A stretch of 64,000 nt of DNA from Hydrogenophaga sp. (GCF_030373225.1 NZ_JAUCZG010000013.1:1-64000); one strand, 5' to 3'. Shown: positions 46,109 through 56,252, counted from the stretch's first letter. The notes: generated from the letters alone by a model not told the origin. Numbers and translations are program-made.

Positions 46109-47676
46109 TCGGGTAGCAGCAGGTGTGTCCATGTTTCGCTCACGGTGTTGTTGTTGTGCTGGAGGAAGGCGCGCAATTCCACGGGCTGCGTGGCGTCGGC
46201 GCGCTCGACGCGCAGGGTCACGCGCCAGGTGCGCGTGGCAGGGTTGGGGTAGGCCAGGGTTTCGACCACGCGTCCGTTGGCGCTGGCGCTCACCACGGCC
46301 TTGACCGTGGCGCCGGCAGGCAGCGCGTCCAGCGCGGGGCCGGTGAAATCGATCACGTACTGCGGCTGGCGGGCTTGCTCGTCAGCGCTGAGGCGGGTGT
46401 AGCCGTGACCACGGCGGCTCTGGGTGACCCAGCTCGATGGCGGACGCTGCTGGTCGTCGCCCTGCCAGGCCAGCTGGTAGGCCACTTCGAGCGGCTGGCC
46501 GGGCGCGGGCAGGGCGGCCGGCACCCAGTAGGCGACGATGTTGTCGTGCGTCTCATCGGGCGCGGACAGCTGCACCAGTTCGACGCGACCCGGGCCCCAG
46601 TCGCCCAGCGGCTGGATCCATGCGCTGGGGCGGCGCTCGTAGCGGGCTTCGACGTCTTCGTAGCTGGCGAAACTGCGGTCGCGCTGCATCAGGCCGAAGC
46701 CGCGCGGGTTCTGCATGGCGAACGAGCTGACCGTGGCGGCCTTGGGGCGCTGCAGCGGGCGCCACAGCCACTCGCCGTCGCCGGTCACCATCATCAGGCC
46801 ATCGGAGTCGTGCACCTCGGGTCGGAAGTCGCCGGCCACGGGCTGGTTTTCGCCCGAGAGGAACATGCTGGTCAGCGGTGCGATGCCCAATGTGTTCACC
46901 GCCGCGGCGCCAGGGCGCAAAAAGATGCGTGCGGTCACCGTGGTCGTGGTTTGCCGGCCGGGGCGGATCACGAAGCGGTAGGCACCGGTGGCGCGCGGCG
47001 ACTCCAGCAGGGCCAGCACGGTGACCTCGGTGGCGTCTGCGGCGGGACGCTGCAGCCAGAACTCGGTGAAGCGCGGGAACTCCTCGCCGCTGCCGCCCAC
47101 GGTGTCGATCGCCAGGCCGCGCGCCGACAGGCCGTACTGCTGGCCGGCGCCGAGCGCACGGAAGTAGCTCGCGCCCTGGAAAACCACCAGCTCGTCCTTG
47201 TAGGCCTGGCCGTTGAGCGGGTAGTGCAGGCGGAAACCGGCATGGCCCAGGTCGCCCCAGGCCGCGGGGTCGAAGCGGTTCCTGCCGACGTCGAAGTCGG
47301 TGCTGCGGTAGGGCAGGTGGTTCACCCGGCCATCGGGCAGGAGTTCGTGGATGCGCACCGGATCCCGCTGGTACAGGCCGAGGTGGAAAAACTGGACCTC
47401 GAAAGGCAGGGCTGCAGCGCGCCAGACGGACTGGGCGGGTTTGAAACGGATGTCGCGCAGCTGGTCGTAGGTGATGCCGGCCAGTTCGGCGGGCAGCTTG
47501 TCGCTGTTTGCGCGCACGGGCTCGACGGAGCGGGTCCGGGCCAACTCGGTCAGGCTGTCCCAGTCGAGGCGCTGGGCCTGGGCTGACGCCCCGCACAGCG
47601 AGGCCACGAGGGCGCCCAGCACGACCCAGGCGCGGTGGCGCCGCAGGGCTTGAAACGGGCGGATTTGGTCGGGCAT
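46105..47676 (-). CDS. opgG: periplasmic glucans biosynthesis protein OpgG (MdoG)
   Basis: OpgG (523 aa) is a periplasmic protein needed to form branched osmoregulated glucans; family members have a beta-sandwich fold with a putative glycan-active cleft. A signal peptide (about 1-34, ending ASAQAQ) precedes the mature domain: ITYDQLRDIRFKPAQSVWR, FQGASYFRALGAGQQYGLSARGLAIDT and GEEFPRFTEFWLQRP are typical. It starts at ATG 47676. The 190-base gap upstream, shared with the end of glrR, carries no clear promoter. Confidence 0.93.
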   Translation of the reverse strand: MPDQIRPFQALRRHRAWVVLGALVASLCGASAQAQRLDWDSLTELARTRSVEPVRANSDKLPAELAGITYDQLRDIRFKPAQSVWRAAALPFEVQFFHLGLYQRDPVRIHELLPDGRVNHLPYRSTDFDVGRNRFDPAAWGDLGHAGFRLHYPLNGQAYKDELVVFQGASYFRALGAGQQYGLSARGLAIDTVGGSGEEFPRFTEFWLQRPAADATEVTVLALLESPRATGAYRFVIRPGRQTTTTVTARIFLRPGAAAVNTLGIAPLTSMFLSGENQPVAGDFRPEVHDSDGLMMVTGDGEWLWRPLQRPKAATVSSFAMQNPRGFGLMQRDRSFASYEDVEARYERRPSAWIQPLGDWGPGRVELVQLSAPDETHDNIVAYWVPAALPAPGQPLEVAYQLAWQGDDQQRPPSSWVTQSRRGHGYTRLSADEQARQPQYVIDFTGPALDALPAGATVKAVVSASANGRVVETLAYPNPATRTWRVTLRVERADATQPVELRAFLQHNNNTVSETWTHLLLPE

Positions 47677-47866
47677 GCCTGGTTAAGGGCAAACCCTGTG
47701 CCAGGTTGAAAAAACCCAGCTGAATCAATGGCTTGGATCGAACCGTTCCAACCTGGCCGCCGTCTGGCCGCCCAGGGCGGTCGAAACGCCCGGGTTTTGT
47801 CGCCAAACGGCGACAGCCCAGTTCGCGCAACCGGAAAAAACCAATCAGATCAACGTTTTGAGGCTG

Positions 47867-49285
47867 TCACTCATCAGCGACAGCGTCTCCGGGAATACCC
47901 GAAGAACCTGGCGGGCTGTCGCTCTTGAAGAGCCCCGGCGTGAGCGCGTGTTTCTGCAGCAGGCGGTAGAACTCGGTGCGGTTGCGCTGCGCCAGGCGGG
48001 CGGCATCGGCCACGTTGCCATCGGTCATCTTCAGCAGGCCCACCAGGTACTCGCGCTCGAAGCGCTGCTTGGCGTCGGCAAAGCTCAGCACCTCCACCGA
48101 CGGTGTGCGCAATGCCCGTTGCACCAGCGCCAGCGACACCAGCGGTGTGGTGGACAGCGCGCAGACCTGCTCGACCACGTTGTAGAGCTGGCGCACATTG
48201 CCCGGCCAGGCCGACATGGTCAGGGCCTTCAGTGCCTCGGGCGCGAAGCCCGAACTGCGTTTGCCGTACTTGGCCGCCAGTTTCGCCAGGAAGTGGTTGG
48301 CCAGCAGCGGGATGTCCTCGCGGCGCTCGGCCAGCGTGGGCAGGGTCAGCGTGACCACGTTGAGCCGGTAGTACAGGTCTTCGCGGAACTGCGTCGTGGC
48401 CATGGCCTCTTCGAGGTTGCGGTGGGTGGCCGAGATGATGCGCACGTCCACCGGCAAGGACTGGCTCGACCCCAGCGGGCGCACCGCGCGCTCCTGCAGC
48501 ACGCGCAGCAGCTTCACCTGCAGCGCCGGCGGCATGTCACCGATCTCGTCGAGCAGCAGCGTGCCGCCGTCGGCCGCCTGGAACAGGCCCTTGTGGTTGG
48601 CCACGGCATCGGTGAACGCGCCCTTCATGTGGCCGAACAGCTCGGATTCGAGCAGGGCCTCGGGGATCGCACCGCAGTTGACCGCAATGAAGGGCCGGGA
48701 GGCGCGCGGGCTGGCCCGGTGGATGGCGCGCGCCAGCATTTCCTTGCCGGTGCCCGAGTCGCCGCGCAGCAGCACGCTGGCGTCGGACTGCGCCACCATG
48801 CGGGCCTCGGCCAGCAGGTCGGCCATGCGGTTGGAGCGGCTCACGATCTCGTTGCGCCAGACCTCGTCGACGCGCGTGCTGTCGCTGGCCGGGGCTCCCA
48901 GGGCCAGCGCCTGGGCGATCTTCTCCAGCAGCTCTTTGGCGTCGTAGGGTTTGGTGAGGTAGGTGAAGACACCCCGCGCCGTGGCCTCCACCGCGTCCGG
49001 AATGGTGCCGTGCGCGGTGAGCAGGATCACGGGCAAGGAGGGGTGGCGCTTGCGGATCTCGTCGAACAGGGCCAGGCCGTCCTTGCCCGGCAGGCGCACG
49101 TCGGAGAGCACGAGCTGCGGTCGCTCGATGTCGAGCTGGCCGAGCGCGGCTTCGGCCGACCCGACCGAGGTCACCTGGTAGCCGGCCGAGCCCAGGCGCA
49201 TCGCCAGCAGGCGCAGCATGTCGGCGTCGTCGTCGACGACCAGCAGACGGGCGCGCGGCGCTGCAAGGCTGGACGTGTCGCTCAT
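47867..49285 (-). CDS. glrR: sigma-54-dependent response regulator, GlrR (QseF) type
   Basis: A 472-residue NtrC-type regulator. The receiver has [10 protein letters not shown], phospho-acceptor D62 in [11 protein letters not shown] and K112 in YLTKPYD. The AAA+ domain shows Walker [13 protein letters not shown] and [10 protein letters not shown]. The sigma-54-contact loop reads GAFTDA (222-227) instead of GAFTGA. The C-terminal Fis helix-turn-helix includes [21 protein letters not shown]. In E. coli GlrR activates glmY small RNA. Here it is the last gene of glrK-qseG-glrR, its ATG overlapping the qseG stop. Whether it works with sigma-54 in the usual way is uncertain because of the loop change. 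Confidence 0.9.
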   Translation of the reverse strand: MSDTSSLAAPRARLLVVDDDADMLRLLAMRLGSAGYQVTSVGSAEAALGQLDIERPQLVLSDVRLPGKDGLALFDEIRKRHPSLPVILLTAHGTIPDAVEATARGVFTYLTKPYDAKELLEKIAQALALGAPASDSTRVDEVWRNEIVSRSNRMADLLAEARMVAQSDASVLLRGDSGTGKEMLARAIHRASPRASRPFIAVNCGAIPEALLESELFGHMKGAFTDAVANHKGLFQAADGGTLLLDEIGDMPPALQVKLLRVLQERAVRPLGSSQSLPVDVRIISATHRNLEEAMATTQFREDLYYRLNVVTLTLPTLAERREDIPLLANHFLAKLAAKYGKRSSGFAPEALKALTMSAWPGNVRQLYNVVEQVCALSTTPLVSLALVQRALRTPSVEVLSFADAKQRFEREYLVGLLKMTDGNVADAARLAQRNRTEFYRLLQKHALTPGLFKSDSPPGSSGIPGDAVADE

Positions 49286-49923
49286 GGCGCCGGACGGGTG
49301 CTGTTGGGCGCTGCGGGCGGGCGGGTGGTCAGGCTGCGTTCGATGGCGCGCATGGCCTCCAGACGCTCGGTGAGCTGTTCGATGCGGCGCTGGTTGTCGC
49401 GCAACTGCTGGCCCTGGCGCTCGGCCGTGTCCTCCAGCCGGCGCTGCTCCAGCAAGCGCTGGGCCAGCAGGCGGGCCAGTGGCTTGAGTGGTGTGGCCTC
49501 GGGTGCGGCGGAGCCCAGCACCCGTTGCAGCAGGCCCAGCGATCGCGCTGTGTCCACCGCCTGGTGGGAGTGCATCAGGGCCAGGGCCAGCTGCATCTGG
49601 CGCAGCGGCGCCAGGCCCGGATCGCCCTGCAAGGCGATTTCGGCGGCGAGTTCGCCCGGGCTGAGCCCTCGCAGCCGCTCCGCGTAGGTCAGCAAGGCGG
49701 TGACCGTGTCCGGTTGCGGCGGTGCCTGGGTGTTGAGGGCCTCGGGCAGCGGGGCCGCCGGTGCCTGCACCGGCGTGACCACCAAGGCCTGGGGCGCCGG
49801 GGCGGGCGGGCTGGCCACGGAGGGCGCCGGCGGGGTGGGCGCAGCCGGCGGTTGGGGCGCCGGCGTGGTGCCGCAGGCGCTCAGCAGGAACGCGATGGCT
49901 GCGGCAGAAAGACTAGTTCGCAT
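49282..49923 (-). CDS. qseG: QseG-like outer-membrane lipoprotein
   Basis: A 213-residue lipoprotein: signal peptide ending in lipobox LLSAC (cysteine at about residue 18), then a Pro/Ala-rich stretch (about 20-75) and a helical domain ([25 protein letters not shown] onward). A likely coiled coil ([23 protein letters not shown], about 165-190) follows. In enterobacteria QseG interacts with the kinase QseE/GlrK. Position between the kinase and regulator supports this. It overlaps the kinase by 11 bases and the regulator by 4. Confidence 0.82.
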   Translation of the reverse strand: MRTSLSAAAIAFLLSACGTTPAPQPPAAPTPPAPSVASPPAPAPQALVVTPVQAPAAPLPEALNTQAPPQPDTVTALLTYAERLRGLSPGELAAEIALQGDPGLAPLRQMQLALALMHSHQAVDTARSLGLLQRVLGSAAPEATPLKPLARLLAQRLLEQRRLEDTAERQGQQLRDNQRRIEQLTERLEAMRAIERSLTTRPPAAPNSTRPAP

Positions 49924-51331
49924 GGGGAAGTTCGATACGGAAATGGGCGCCCTGGCGCTGGGGCAGCAGCTCGATGCGGCCACCGTGGGCAACAATGTAC
50001 TCGTGCACGATCGACAGCCCGATGCCGGTGCCTCGCACGGCGCCCTGCGGTTGACGCTCACCGCGGTAAAAGGGTTCGAAGATGCGGTCGCGATCGGCGT
50101 CTGCCACGCCGGGCCCCTGGTCGATGATGTCCAGGCTGGCACGCCCGGGCAGGTCCAGCAGCACCAGCCGGATCACGCCGCCCTGTGGCGAAAAACGGAT
50201 GGCGTTGGAGAGCAGGTTGCCCACCGCCGAGGCGATCTTCTCGCGGTCGATCGGCAGGGTCACCGAAACGCCTTCGGCGCGCACCACCAGCCCCTGCCCC
50301 TGCCAGTGCAGTCGCTGGGCATCGATCTGGTCTTCCACCACGCGCATGAGGTCGGTGCGCTCGCGCTTGAGCTGGCGCGCCTCGAAGGCGGCCGCATTGA
50401 AGCGCAGCAAGGCCTCGATCTGGTGCTGCAGCATCAGGGTGTTGTGCTGCAGGATGTTGACCACCTCGGCCTGGCTGGGATTGAGTGCGCCGGCCACGCC
50501 ATCGCCGAGCACCGCCACACCCTCGTGCAGCGAGGCCAGCGGCGTCTTGAGTTCGTGCGAGATGTGGCGCAGGAAGCGGGCCTTGTCGGCATCGAGTTCG
50601 GTCAGGCGCAAACGCAGCCAGTCCAGCTGCTGACTCACGCGGCGCACGTCGGCCGGGCCCGCGATGTCGATCGGCACGTCGAGCCGGTTTTCGCCCAGGC
50701 CCTGTATGGCCCGTTCGATGCGCTTGAACGGGCGTGCCAGCCACACGCCGAAACCCAGCGCCATCACCGCCGCCACAAAGATCGAACCCAGCACCTGCTG
50801 GGTGAGTTGCTGGCGGCTGGTTTCGAAGCGGGCCTGCAGCGCCTCGTTGCGCGTGCCGATGATGGACTGCACCTTCTGCGCGATCGAGGCGCTGTGGCCG
50901 TCGATCTCGCGGAAGGCCCGCGCGACCTGACGTTCACGGTCCAGTGCCGTCTCGGGCGGGCCGTCGATCAGCTCGGTGATGACCGCCAGTTGCTCGCGCC
51001 AGTTGGCGGCGAACTCGGGCGGCAGTTCGTTGTCCTCGAGGCGCTTGAGGATGTCGCGCGCGTTGCCCGCCGCTTCGGTGAAGCGTTGGCGCAACTGGGC
51101 GTCGCGCAGCACGAGCGACTGGCGCGCCGCACGCTCCATGGTCAGGCTGCGCTCGGACAGGGACTGGGCCGCGGTCGACAGTGCAATGGCCTGCGCCGCG
51201 CTCTCGCGGCTCTGGGTCATCAGGGCCTCGAGCGAGAACAGCGCGCGCAAGGCGGCCGCGCCCAGCAGCAGGCCGATCAGCAGGAAAGCCACCAGCAGCA
51301 GCTGGGGAAACGAGAAACGCAGTGACTTCAC
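49913..51331 (-). CDS. glrK: sensor histidine kinase, GlrK (QseE) type
   Basis: A 472-residue kinase with two membrane helices (about 8-30 and 180-200) enclosing a helical periplasmic domain, a HAMP region (ARPFKRIERAIQGLGENRLDVPI), the phospho-acceptor box RFLRHISHELKTPLASLHEG (H259), and a HATPase domain with LLSNAIRFSPQGG, DQGPGVADADRDRIFEPFYRG and GTGIGLSIVHEYIVAHGG. The GTG start at 51331 (VKSLRFSFPQLLL) lies 14 bases after the miaB stop; longer frames overlap miaB. It is first of the kinase-lipoprotein-regulator set. Confidence 0.9.
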   Translation of the reverse strand: MKSLRFSFPQLLLVAFLLIGLLLGAAALRALFSLEALMTQSRESAAQAIALSTAAQSLSERSLTMERAARQSLVLRDAQLRQRFTEAAGNARDILKRLEDNELPPEFAANWREQLAVITELIDGPPETALDRERQVARAFREIDGHSASIAQKVQSIIGTRNEALQARFETSRQQLTQQVLGSIFVAAVMALGFGVWLARPFKRIERAIQGLGENRLDVPIDIAGPADVRRVSQQLDWLRLRLTELDADKARFLRHISHELKTPLASLHEGVAVLGDGVAGALNPSQAEVVNILQHNTLMLQHQIEALLRFNAAAFEARQLKRERTDLMRVVEDQIDAQRLHWQGQGLVVRAEGVSVTLPIDREKIASAVGNLLSNAIRFSPQGGVIRLVLLDLPGRASLDIIDQGPGVADADRDRIFEPFYRGERQPQGAVRGTGIGLSIVHEYIVAHGGRIELLPQRQGAHFRIELPHAN

Positions 51332-51345
51332 GGACGTTGCTGCAC

Positions 51346-52707
51346 TCAGGCGCCCGGCGCTGACTCGGACGTCAACACCTCGGCCCTGAGGGAATGCGGC
51401 CGGGCCTCCGTGATGCGCACATCGACCATCTGGCCCACCAGGCGCCCGGCCAGCGGGCCGCCGGGGAAGTTGACGATGCGGTTGCACTCGGTGCGACCGG
51501 TGAGCTCGGGCACATCGGCGCTGGAGCGGCGCGAAGCGCCTTCGACCAGGATGCGCTGCACTGTGCCTTCGCGGCTGGCACTGATGCGGCGCACGTTCTC
51601 TTCGATCGTGGCCTGCAGGTGCTGCAGGCGCTGCAGCTTCACGGCGTAGGGCGTGTCGTCGGTCAGGTTGGCCGCGGGCGTGCCCGGGCGCGGGCTGAAG
51701 ATGAAGCTGAAGCTGGTGTCGAAGCCCACGTCGGCGATGAGCTTCATCATCTTGTCGAAGTCTTCGGCGGTCTCGCCGGGGAAGCCGACGATGAAGTCGC
51801 TGCTCATGACCAGCTCGGGCCGGATCGCGCGCAGCTTGCGCACCGTGCTCTTGAACTCCATGGCGGTGTAGCCGCGCTTCATCGCCATGAGGATGCGGTC
51901 GCTGCCGTGCTGCACCGGCAGGTGCAGGTGGTTCACGAGTTTGGGAATCTTCGCGTAGGCCTCGATCAGGCGCGGCGTGAACTCGTTGGGGTGGCTGGTG
52001 GTGAAGCGAAGGCGCTCGATGCCGGGGATGTCGGCCACGTATTCCAGCAGCAGCGCAAAGTCGGCGATCTCGCCGCTGTCACCCATCGCACCCCGGTAGG
52101 CGTTGACGTTCTGGCCCAGCAGCGTGACCTCCTTGACGCCCTGGTCGGCCAGGCCCGCGACTTCCACCAGCACGTCGTCGAACGGGCGGCTGACCTCTTC
52201 GCCCCGGGTGTAGGGCACCACGCAATAGCTGCAGTACTTGGAGCAGCCCTCCATGATGGAGACATAGGCCGCGCCACCGTCGACCTTGGCCGGGGGCAGG
52301 TGATCGAACTTCTCGATCTCGGGGAAGCTGATGTCCACCTGCGGCACCGCCAGGCGCGCGCGCCGGTCCAGCAGCTCGGGCAGGCGGTGCAATGTCTGGG
52401 GACCGAACACCACGTCCACATAGGGCGCGCGCTTGATGATGTCGGCGCCTTCCTGGCTCGCCACGCATCCGCCCACGCCGATCAGCACACCTTTTTCCTT
52501 CAGGTGCTTCACGCGCCCGAGGTCGCTGAACACCTTCTCCTGCGCCTTCTCCCGCACCGAGCAGGTGTTGAAGAGGATCAGGTCGGCTTCTTCGACGTCC
52601 TGCGTGGGTTCGTAGCCTTGTGCCGCCTGCATCACGTCGGCCATCTTGTCCGAGTCGTACTCGTTCATCTGGCAGCCGAAGGTCTTGATGAAAACTTTTT
52701 TGCTCAT
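51346..52707 (-). CDS. miaB: tRNA-2-methylthio-N6-dimethylallyladenosine synthase MiaB
   Basis: MiaB (453 aa) is a radical-SAM methylthiotransferase modifying A37 of tRNAs reading UNN codons. The N-terminal cluster cysteines are in [20 protein letters not shown] and GVGGCVASQ. The radical-SAM triad is [13 protein letters not shown] domain ends the protein ([12 protein letters not shown] to [20 protein letters not shown]). AGGAG precedes ATG 52707. glrK follows after 14 bases. Confidence 0.97.
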   Translation of the reverse strand: MSKKVFIKTFGCQMNEYDSDKMADVMQAAQGYEPTQDVEEADLILFNTCSVREKAQEKVFSDLGRVKHLKEKGVLIGVGGCVASQEGADIIKRAPYVDVVFGPQTLHRLPELLDRRARLAVPQVDISFPEIEKFDHLPPAKVDGGAAYVSIMEGCSKYCSYCVVPYTRGEEVSRPFDDVLVEVAGLADQGVKEVTLLGQNVNAYRGAMGDSGEIADFALLLEYVADIPGIERLRFTTSHPNEFTPRLIEAYAKIPKLVNHLHLPVQHGSDRILMAMKRGYTAMEFKSTVRKLRAIRPELVMSSDFIVGFPGETAEDFDKMMKLIADVGFDTSFSFIFSPRPGTPAANLTDDTPYAVKLQRLQHLQATIEENVRRISASREGTVQRILVEGASRRSSADVPELTGRTECNRIVNFPGGPLAGRLVGQMVDVRITEARPHSLRAEVLTSESAPGA

Positions 52708-52814
52708 GGGATGCTCCTGTGGCCCGGGCGTCAACGAGCCGGTGCCGGCGCTGGGCGCGGATGGGGAATGTCGGGGTTCAGCCGCGGGCCAGCGGGGCCT
52801 GCGGCGCGGCGTCG

Positions 52815-53216
52815 TCAGTTGGACGTGCCGGCCGGTCGGGTCTGCATCGACTCGAACACGAAGTTGCGCTGCACGCCGAAACCGGCGCGTTTTTCCCTGG
52901 CCTCGGCCTCGGTGAGGATCCACACGTTCTGGATCTGGTCGCGCAGGTCCACGGTGTAGTTGACGACCACTTCCTTGTTCAGCAGCGAGGACGACATCAC
53001 CAGCGAGTTGTTGGTGTTGTAGATGCGTGCCCCGGGCGAGAGCCGGGTGGCGCGGTCGTCCATGGTCACGTTCGGGGGCTGCACCACCACCAGGGTGCCG
53101 CGCAGGGCCTTGGCGGGAAAGTCGCGCGTGCCCGACTGGGCCTGGGCCGACAGGGACAGGGCGCTCAGCAGCGCCGCGACGGCGCCCATGCGGAAGAAGG
53201 ATCGGCAGCGGTTCAT
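52815..53216 (-). CDS. exported conserved hypothetical protein, 133 aa
   Basis: A small exported protein: a signal peptide (about 1-27, [27 protein letters not shown]) and a mature part of about 105 residues with [27 protein letters not shown] and [26 protein letters not shown]. The mature part has no cysteine and looks beta-rich. I recognise it only as a type of uncharacterised Burkholderiales periplasmic protein. It is upstream of miaB on the same strand with a gap of about 107 bases. Confidence 0.65.
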   Translation of the reverse strand: MNRCRSFFRMGAVAALLSALSLSAQAQSGTRDFPAKALRGTLVVVQPPNVTMDDRATRLSPGARIYNTNNSLVMSSSLLNKEVVVNYTVDLRDQIQNVWILTEAEAREKRAGFGVQRNFVFESMQTRPAGTSN

Positions 53217-53315
53217 GGTGTGTGTCCAGAGGCTGTTGAAGGGGCCGTGGGCCCGTTCAACAGGCCGGTGGCGAGGCGGTCGCGATTGTCTCACGCCCCC
53301 GCCACTGCCATGGCC

Positions 53316-53663
53316 TCAGGGCCTGCGCGGACCGTCCAGCGGCCGGTCCGACTCCACCAGCGGGTACCCGTCGGCCACGTAGGCAGGGCCTTTCATCACC
53401 ATCACGATGAAGGCGCCGATGGCCAGGGTGAGCAGCAAGGTCCAGAGCAGCAGCACCACGGCGATCGCCACGATGTCCACCATCTGGATGCTGGAAGCCA
53501 CCACCGCCTCGCTGCCGCTCCAGGAAAACCAGCGCGCCGCGAGCGCTGCCAGGGCCGGCAACAAGGCACTGAGCAGGAAGGCGCGCGGCATGCGGCGCAG
53601 GATCACGCGCTCCAGCCCGGCGGGCGTGCGCACGAAACCGGGCAACTGGTTGAACATGGACAT
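53316..53663 (-). CDS. conserved hypothetical inner-membrane protein, 115 aa
   Basis: A 115-residue protein with two hydrophobic helices (about 27-46 and 58-90), an N-terminal cytoplasmic MSMFNQLPGFVRTPAGLERVILRRMPRAF split by basic residues, and a short C-terminal tail ending ESDRPLDGPRRP. No enzyme motif is present. The function is unknown. It lies divergent from the lipocalin gene, with a 109-base gap. Confidence 0.6.
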   Translation of the reverse strand: MSMFNQLPGFVRTPAGLERVILRRMPRAFLLSALLPALAALAARWFSWSGSEAVVASSIQMVDIVAIAVVLLLWTLLLTLAIGAFIVMVMKGPAYVADGYPLVESDRPLDGPRRP

Positions 53664-53772
53664 GGGATGGTGCGGATGACGGCGCTGGGTGTCGGAGGAT
53701 TGGCCCTGCGGGCCGGCTTTTTCAATGTACGGCGCAGAATGAAAACTGTCCACGTCACCCGGAAAGTCCTTC

Positions 53773-54342
53773 ATGACCGCAACGCCTTCCCGATCCCGGC
53801 AACACTGGTGGCACCGCGCCGGATGGTTGCTCTGCCTGGCCGCGCTGCCCCTGCTCAACGCCTGCACCGCACCACCCGACGGTGTGGCCGTGGTGAGCCC
53901 CTTCGACGTGAAGCGCTATGCCGGCAAGTGGTTCGAGATCGCCCGACTCGACCACAGCTTCGAGCGTGGCCTGAGCGACGTGAACGCCACCTACCGGCTG
54001 GAGGCCGATGGCAGCGTGGCGGTGATCAACCGCGGCCATGACGCCGCCAAGGGCGAATGGCAGGAAGCGGTGGGCCGCGCGCTGTTCACCGGCGACAGCA
54101 ACACCGCGTCGCTCAAGGTGTCGTTCTTCGGACCATTCTTTGGCGGTTACCACGTGATCGCGCTCGACCCGGACTACCGCTGGGCGATGGTGATCGGCCC
54201 CAACACCGATTACCTGTGGATCCTGGCGCGCGAAAAACAGCTGCCGGCGGGCGTGCGTGAACGGCTGGTGGCGCAGGCCCTCGCGCTCGGGGTGGACACC
54301 AACGAACTGATCTGGGTCGAGCACAGCCGCAGTGACCACTGA
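53773..54342 (+). CDS. blc: bacterial lipocalin Blc (outer-membrane lipoprotein)
   Basis: A 189-residue lipoprotein with a signal peptide ending in lipobox LLNAC (cysteine at about residue 31) and a lipocalin fold. The first signature is YAGKWFEIARLDHSFERGL, with later strands NATYRLEADGSVAVINRG, FGPFFGGYHVIALDPDYRWAMVIGP and WILAREKQLP. Blc proteins bind fatty acids or lysophospholipids in the envelope. It overlaps the cryptochrome gene by 11 bases, so both are probably expressed together. Confidence 0.93.
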   Translation: MTATPSRSRQHWWHRAGWLLCLAALPLLNACTAPPDGVAVVSPFDVKRYAGKWFEIARLDHSFERGLSDVNATYRLEADGSVAVINRGHDAAKGEWQEAVGRALFTGDSNTASLKVSFFGPFFGGYHVIALDPDYRWAMVIGPNTDYLWILAREKQLPAGVRERLVAQALALGVDTNELIWVEHSRSDH

Positions 54343-55636
54343 AGCCTCGACCCTTGCGCCGGGTGCACGCACGCTCTACTGGTTCCGCAACGACCTGCGG
54401 CTGGGCGACAACCCGGCCCTGGCCGAGGCCTGCGCGGCATCCAGCGCCGTGCTGCCGGTGGTTTGTCACGACCCGGCACAGGACGCACTCACGCGGTGGG
54501 GCTTCGTGCGTCGCGGTCTGCACCGCCAGCACTTCGTGTCCGACGCGATGGCCGATCTGGCCGCCCGATTGGAGACCAGGGGCAGTCGGCTGGTTCAGGT
54601 GAGGGGTCGCGCCAGCGAGCAGCTGGCGGTGCTGGTGCAGGCGTGGCAGATCGACCGCGTGGTGACCGAAGACATTGCGGCACCCGAAGAACTGGACGAG
54701 GTGCGGGCGCTGCGCGCGGCCGGCGTGACGGTGCACACCCGGGATCAGTCGGGGCTGTTTGACCGGACCGATCTGCCTTTTGCCGCGCACCAGGTGCCCG
54801 ACGTCTTCACCGCCTTCCGGCAGGCGGTGGAGCACGCCGGGGTTCGGGTGCCCGCGGTGGTGCCGGTCCCCGCGCACATGCCGCCCGCACCCGACGCCCC
54901 GTCCATGCCGCCGCCAGGTGTGCCCCGCCCGGTGGACGACCCGAGGTCTTCGTTCCCTTGTTCGCGTGCCGCCTTTTCCGGTGGCGAGTCGGCCGGCCTG
55001 GCGCACCTGCAGCGTTACTTCGACGGTCCGCTGGCCCGGCAGTACAAGGCCACGCGCAACCAGCTCAGCGGCACCGACTATTCCACCAAGTTCTCTCCAT
55101 GGCTGGCTTGCGGTGCCCTGTCTGCGCGCCAGATCCATGCCGCGCTGCACACGCACGAAACCCGGGTGGGCGCCAGCGATGGCAGCCGCTGGATCGTGTT
55201 CGAGCTGCTCTGGCGCGAACACTTCCGCCTGCTGCACCTGCGCCACGGCCGCGCGCTGTACCGCGCGCGGGGATTGAGCGATCTGCCCGCACCGCCCCAT
55301 GAGGCAGCCGCGTTCGGGCGCTGGTGCCGGGGCGAAACCGGCGAGCCGCTGGTGGACGCCGGCATGCGCGAGCTCCTCGCCACCGGCTACCTGTCGAACC
55401 GCCTGCGCCAGGTGGTGGCCAGTTACCTGATCCACGACCTGGCCTGCGACTGGCGCGCCGGTGCGGCCTGGTTCGAGTCGCGGCTGGTGGACTTTGATGT
55501 GCACAGCAACCAGGGCAACTGGCTCTACATTGCCGGGCGCGGCACCGACCCGCGTGGCGGCCGGCGGTTCAACCTGGAGAAACAGACCCGGGACCACGAC
55601 GCCGATGGCCGTTACCGGGCGCTCTGGCTGACCTGA
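54332..55636 (+). CDS. cryptochrome DASH (photolyase family)
   Basis: A 434-residue FAD-binding photolyase/cryptochrome. The N-terminal antenna domain opens TLYWFRNDLRLGDNPAL. The FAD domain shows FSGGESAGLAHLQRYF, GTDYSTKFSPWLACGALS, WIVFELLWREHFRLL, GYLSNRLRQVVASYLIHDL and NQGNWLYIAGRGTDPRGGRRFN; the last two together are typical of the DASH subgroup, whose members repair UV dimers in single-stranded or looped DNA. The start is GTG at 54332, overlapping the lipocalin stop. No plain CPD photolyase is present in the window. Confidence 0.9.
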   Translation: MTTEASTLAPGARTLYWFRNDLRLGDNPALAEACAASSAVLPVVCHDPAQDALTRWGFVRRGLHRQHFVSDAMADLAARLETRGSRLVQVRGRASEQLAVLVQAWQIDRVVTEDIAAPEELDEVRALRAAGVTVHTRDQSGLFDRTDLPFAAHQVPDVFTAFRQAVEHAGVRVPAVVPVPAHMPPAPDAPSMPPPGVPRPVDDPRSSFPCSRAAFSGGESAGLAHLQRYFDGPLARQYKATRNQLSGTDYSTKFSPWLACGALSARQIHAALHTHETRVGASDGSRWIVFELLWREHFRLLHLRHGRALYRARGLSDLPAPPHEAAAFGRWCRGETGEPLVDAGMRELLATGYLSNRLRQVVASYLIHDLACDWRAGAAWFESRLVDFDVHSNQGNWLYIAGRGTDPRGGRRFNLEKQTRDHDADGRYRALWLT

Positions 55637-55651
55637 CCCCGGCGGGTGCGG

Positions 55652-56212
55652 TCACTTCCAGCGGATGGGCTCGACCGCCACGCTGCCGCGTTCACCGGAC
55701 AGCGTGAGCACGCCCTCCTGCACGGTGGCCTGCAGTTGCATGCTGCGCTCGGCCATCTGGGCGAGCGCCGGGGCCACCTCGGTCGGCAGGCGCCACACCT
55801 GGAGCCGGTCGAGCCGGGTGAGCTTGGTCGCGATGCCGCGCCACCACACATCGGCCGCGCTGCCGAAGGCGTAGAGCACCACCGCATCGGCCTTGCTGCA
55901 AGCCTTGGCCAGCGGCTTGTCTTCGGGCTGTCCAACCTCGATCCACAGGCGTTTGCGGCCGGTGAAATCGGTCAGCGACACGTCCGGGTCGTCCGGATCG
56001 GACAGGCCGGTGCCGAAGGCCAGCGTGCCGTCGCCGCGGCAGGTGTCCTGCAATTCGTGCGCATGGATGGCCAGGGCCACCAGGCGCACCATCATGCGTT
56101 CGTCGGTTTCGCTGGGGTGGCGGGCGAGCGTGAGCGCATGGTCGGCGTAGTAGCCGTGGTCGATGTCGGCGATCTGCAGGTTCGCCTTGAAGATGGTGGA
56201 CTTGATGGCCAT
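55652..56212 (-). CDS. YaeQ-family protein
   Basis: A 186-residue protein matching YaeQ: MAIKSTIFKANLQIADIDHGYYADHALTLARHPSETDERMMVRL is a diagnostic start (segments HGYYADH and HPSETDERM), with GTGLSDPDDPDVSLTDFTG and WIEVGQPEDKPLAKACSKAD further on. The fold resembles PD-(D/E)xK nucleases, but no activity is established. It is convergent with the cryptochrome gene, 15 bases away, and downstream of tRNA-Met on the same strand. Confidence 0.92.
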   Translation of the reverse strand: MAIKSTIFKANLQIADIDHGYYADHALTLARHPSETDERMMVRLVALAIHAHELQDTCRGDGTLAFGTGLSDPDDPDVSLTDFTGRKRLWIEVGQPEDKPLAKACSKADAVVLYAFGSAADVWWRGIATKLTRLDRLQVWRLPTEVAPALAQMAERSMQLQATVQEGVLTLSGERGSVAVEPIRWK

Positions 56213-56252
56213 GAAGCGTCGTCGAGAGGAGCCGCCACGGCTGGCGAGCATG

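Noticed and set aside
47798..47815. TGTCGCC/GGCGACA hairpin as the terminator of glrR.
   Set aside because: On the minus strand it is followed by AAAACCC and not T; no terminator could be assigned there.
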